Of a DNA stretch of 23,236 nt, positions 23,016-23,236 are shown piece by piece. Location of the stretch: assembly GCA_900545515.1 (NCBI GenBank), contig UQZA01000038.1:1-23236 (forward strand), read 5' to 3'. Within the stretch, counting starts at the first letter, position 1. Every line of letters begins with the position of its first letter. Both the position numbers and the translations under genes were made by a program. The DNA is from an uncultured Eubacteriales bacterium (GTDB lineage Bacteria > Bacillota > Clostridia > Oscillospirales > Oscillospiraceae). The notes below the pieces were generated by a model. It searched no databases and was not told the DNA's origin. It saw nothing but the letters and a program-made list of their open reading frames with translations.

Positions 23016-23090
23016 AAATTTCCGGAAAACAAGGAAAATACTCGGCATTTTGGACGGGAAAAATTCTAGGAAAAAACTGAAAAAAAGTGC

Positions 23091-23119
23091 TTGACAAAAC
23101 GGGGACCGCTGTGTATAAT
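23091..23119 (+). promoter_or_regulatory. Perfect consensus sigma-A promoter of the tRNA-Val gene(s)
   Basis: TTGACA (23091-23096) and TATAAT (23114-23119) match the consensus in all twelve positions with the optimal 17-base spacer, after an A-rich upstream stretch that could act as an UP element. A leader of about 55 bases follows, with a 6-bp hairpin GCTCCG/CGGAGC (23145-23159). Confidence 0.95.
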
Positions 23120-23181
23120 GATACCCGTCGCTGAGATGTGCTGAGCTCCGAACCGGAGCGGCGCTTCGAAGGGCGCCCTTG

Positions 23182-23236
23182 GGGAGCATAGCTCAGCTGG
23201 GAGAGCACATGCCTTACAAGCATGGGGTCACAGGTT
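23182..23236 (+). tRNA. tRNA-Val (anticodon TAC), cut by window end
   Basis: The 55 visible bases give the 5' acceptor strand GGGAGCA, D stem GCTC/GAGC, anticodon stem CATGC/GCATG with loop CTTACAA (anticodon TAC), the variable loop, and the first half of the T arm (ACAGG, then TT). The 3' half is outside the window. The strong promoter suggests that it may head a cluster of tRNA genes. Confidence 0.93.

Noticed and set aside
23006..23023. Inverted repeat GGAAATTT/AAATTTCC as hslO terminator
   Set aside because: The 8-bp stem is mostly A-T, has a 2-base loop and no U tract, so it is too weak to call.

Overview
The window is a chromosomal segment of a GC-rich, low-G+C-lineage (Firmicutes/Bacillota) bacterium. 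The best fit is a gut clostridium of the Oscillospiraceae type (Flavonifractor/Lawsonibacter/Oscillibacter-like); this is an inference. It rests on a division and cell-wall (dcw) cluster in Firmicute order, a class B PBP with PASTA repeats, a YerC/YecD TrpR-like regulator, strong AGGAGG ribosome binding sites, frequent TTG/GTG starts and a meso-DAP-type MurE. No species can be named from the sequence alone.

Region 1 (1-1240) is an accessory edge. It holds the tail of an RHS/YD-repeat protein whose frame runs unbroken into the first of two overlapping paralogous small genes. Each paralog appears to carry two copies of a roughly 65-residue beta-rich repeat. The area is more AT-rich than the rest and looks like the end of a polymorphic-toxin type locus. 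The small proteins are of unknown function and could be immunity proteins.

Region 2 (1240-3660) is on the minus strand. It holds a tRNA-Arg(CCT) with its own near-consensus promoter and a perfect hairpin terminator, rsmI, a YabB/TrmN6-like methyltransferase translationally coupled to rsmI, and a 2[4Fe-4S] ferredoxin. A perfect 14-bp hairpin lies between the ferredoxin and yabB. Region 3 (3662-6090) is a stand-alone, divergently transcribed clpC with its own terminator.

Region 4 (6370-20915) is the dcw cluster: mraZ, rsmH, ftsL, a PASTA class B PBP, murE, murF, mraY, ftsW/spoVE, murG, murA, divIB/ftsQ and ftsZ. A strong promoter (TTGATT-17-TATACT) precedes mraZ, and 10-bp-phased GTGG(AGC) boxes of MraZ-operator type follow it. 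Most junctions overlap or are under 30 bp. murD, murC, murB and ftsA, which are often found in such clusters, are not here. ftsZ has a second promoter (TTGACC-17-TAGAAT). Together the genes make the lipid-linked peptidoglycan precursor (MurA, E, F, MraY, MurG), polymerise and crosslink it at the septum (FtsW, PBP, FtsL, DivIB), and position and regulate the machine (FtsZ, MraZ).

Region 5 (21002-23015) is a three-gene overlapping unit: yerC, a SAM-dependent methyltransferase and hslO (Hsp33). The window ends in a tRNA-Val(TAC), cut by the edge, driven by a perfect TTGACA-17-TATAAT promoter.

I found no CRISPR array, insertion sequence, prophage or riboswitch. The most unusual parts are the RHS-adjacent repeat-domain pair and the phased operator array at mraZ.
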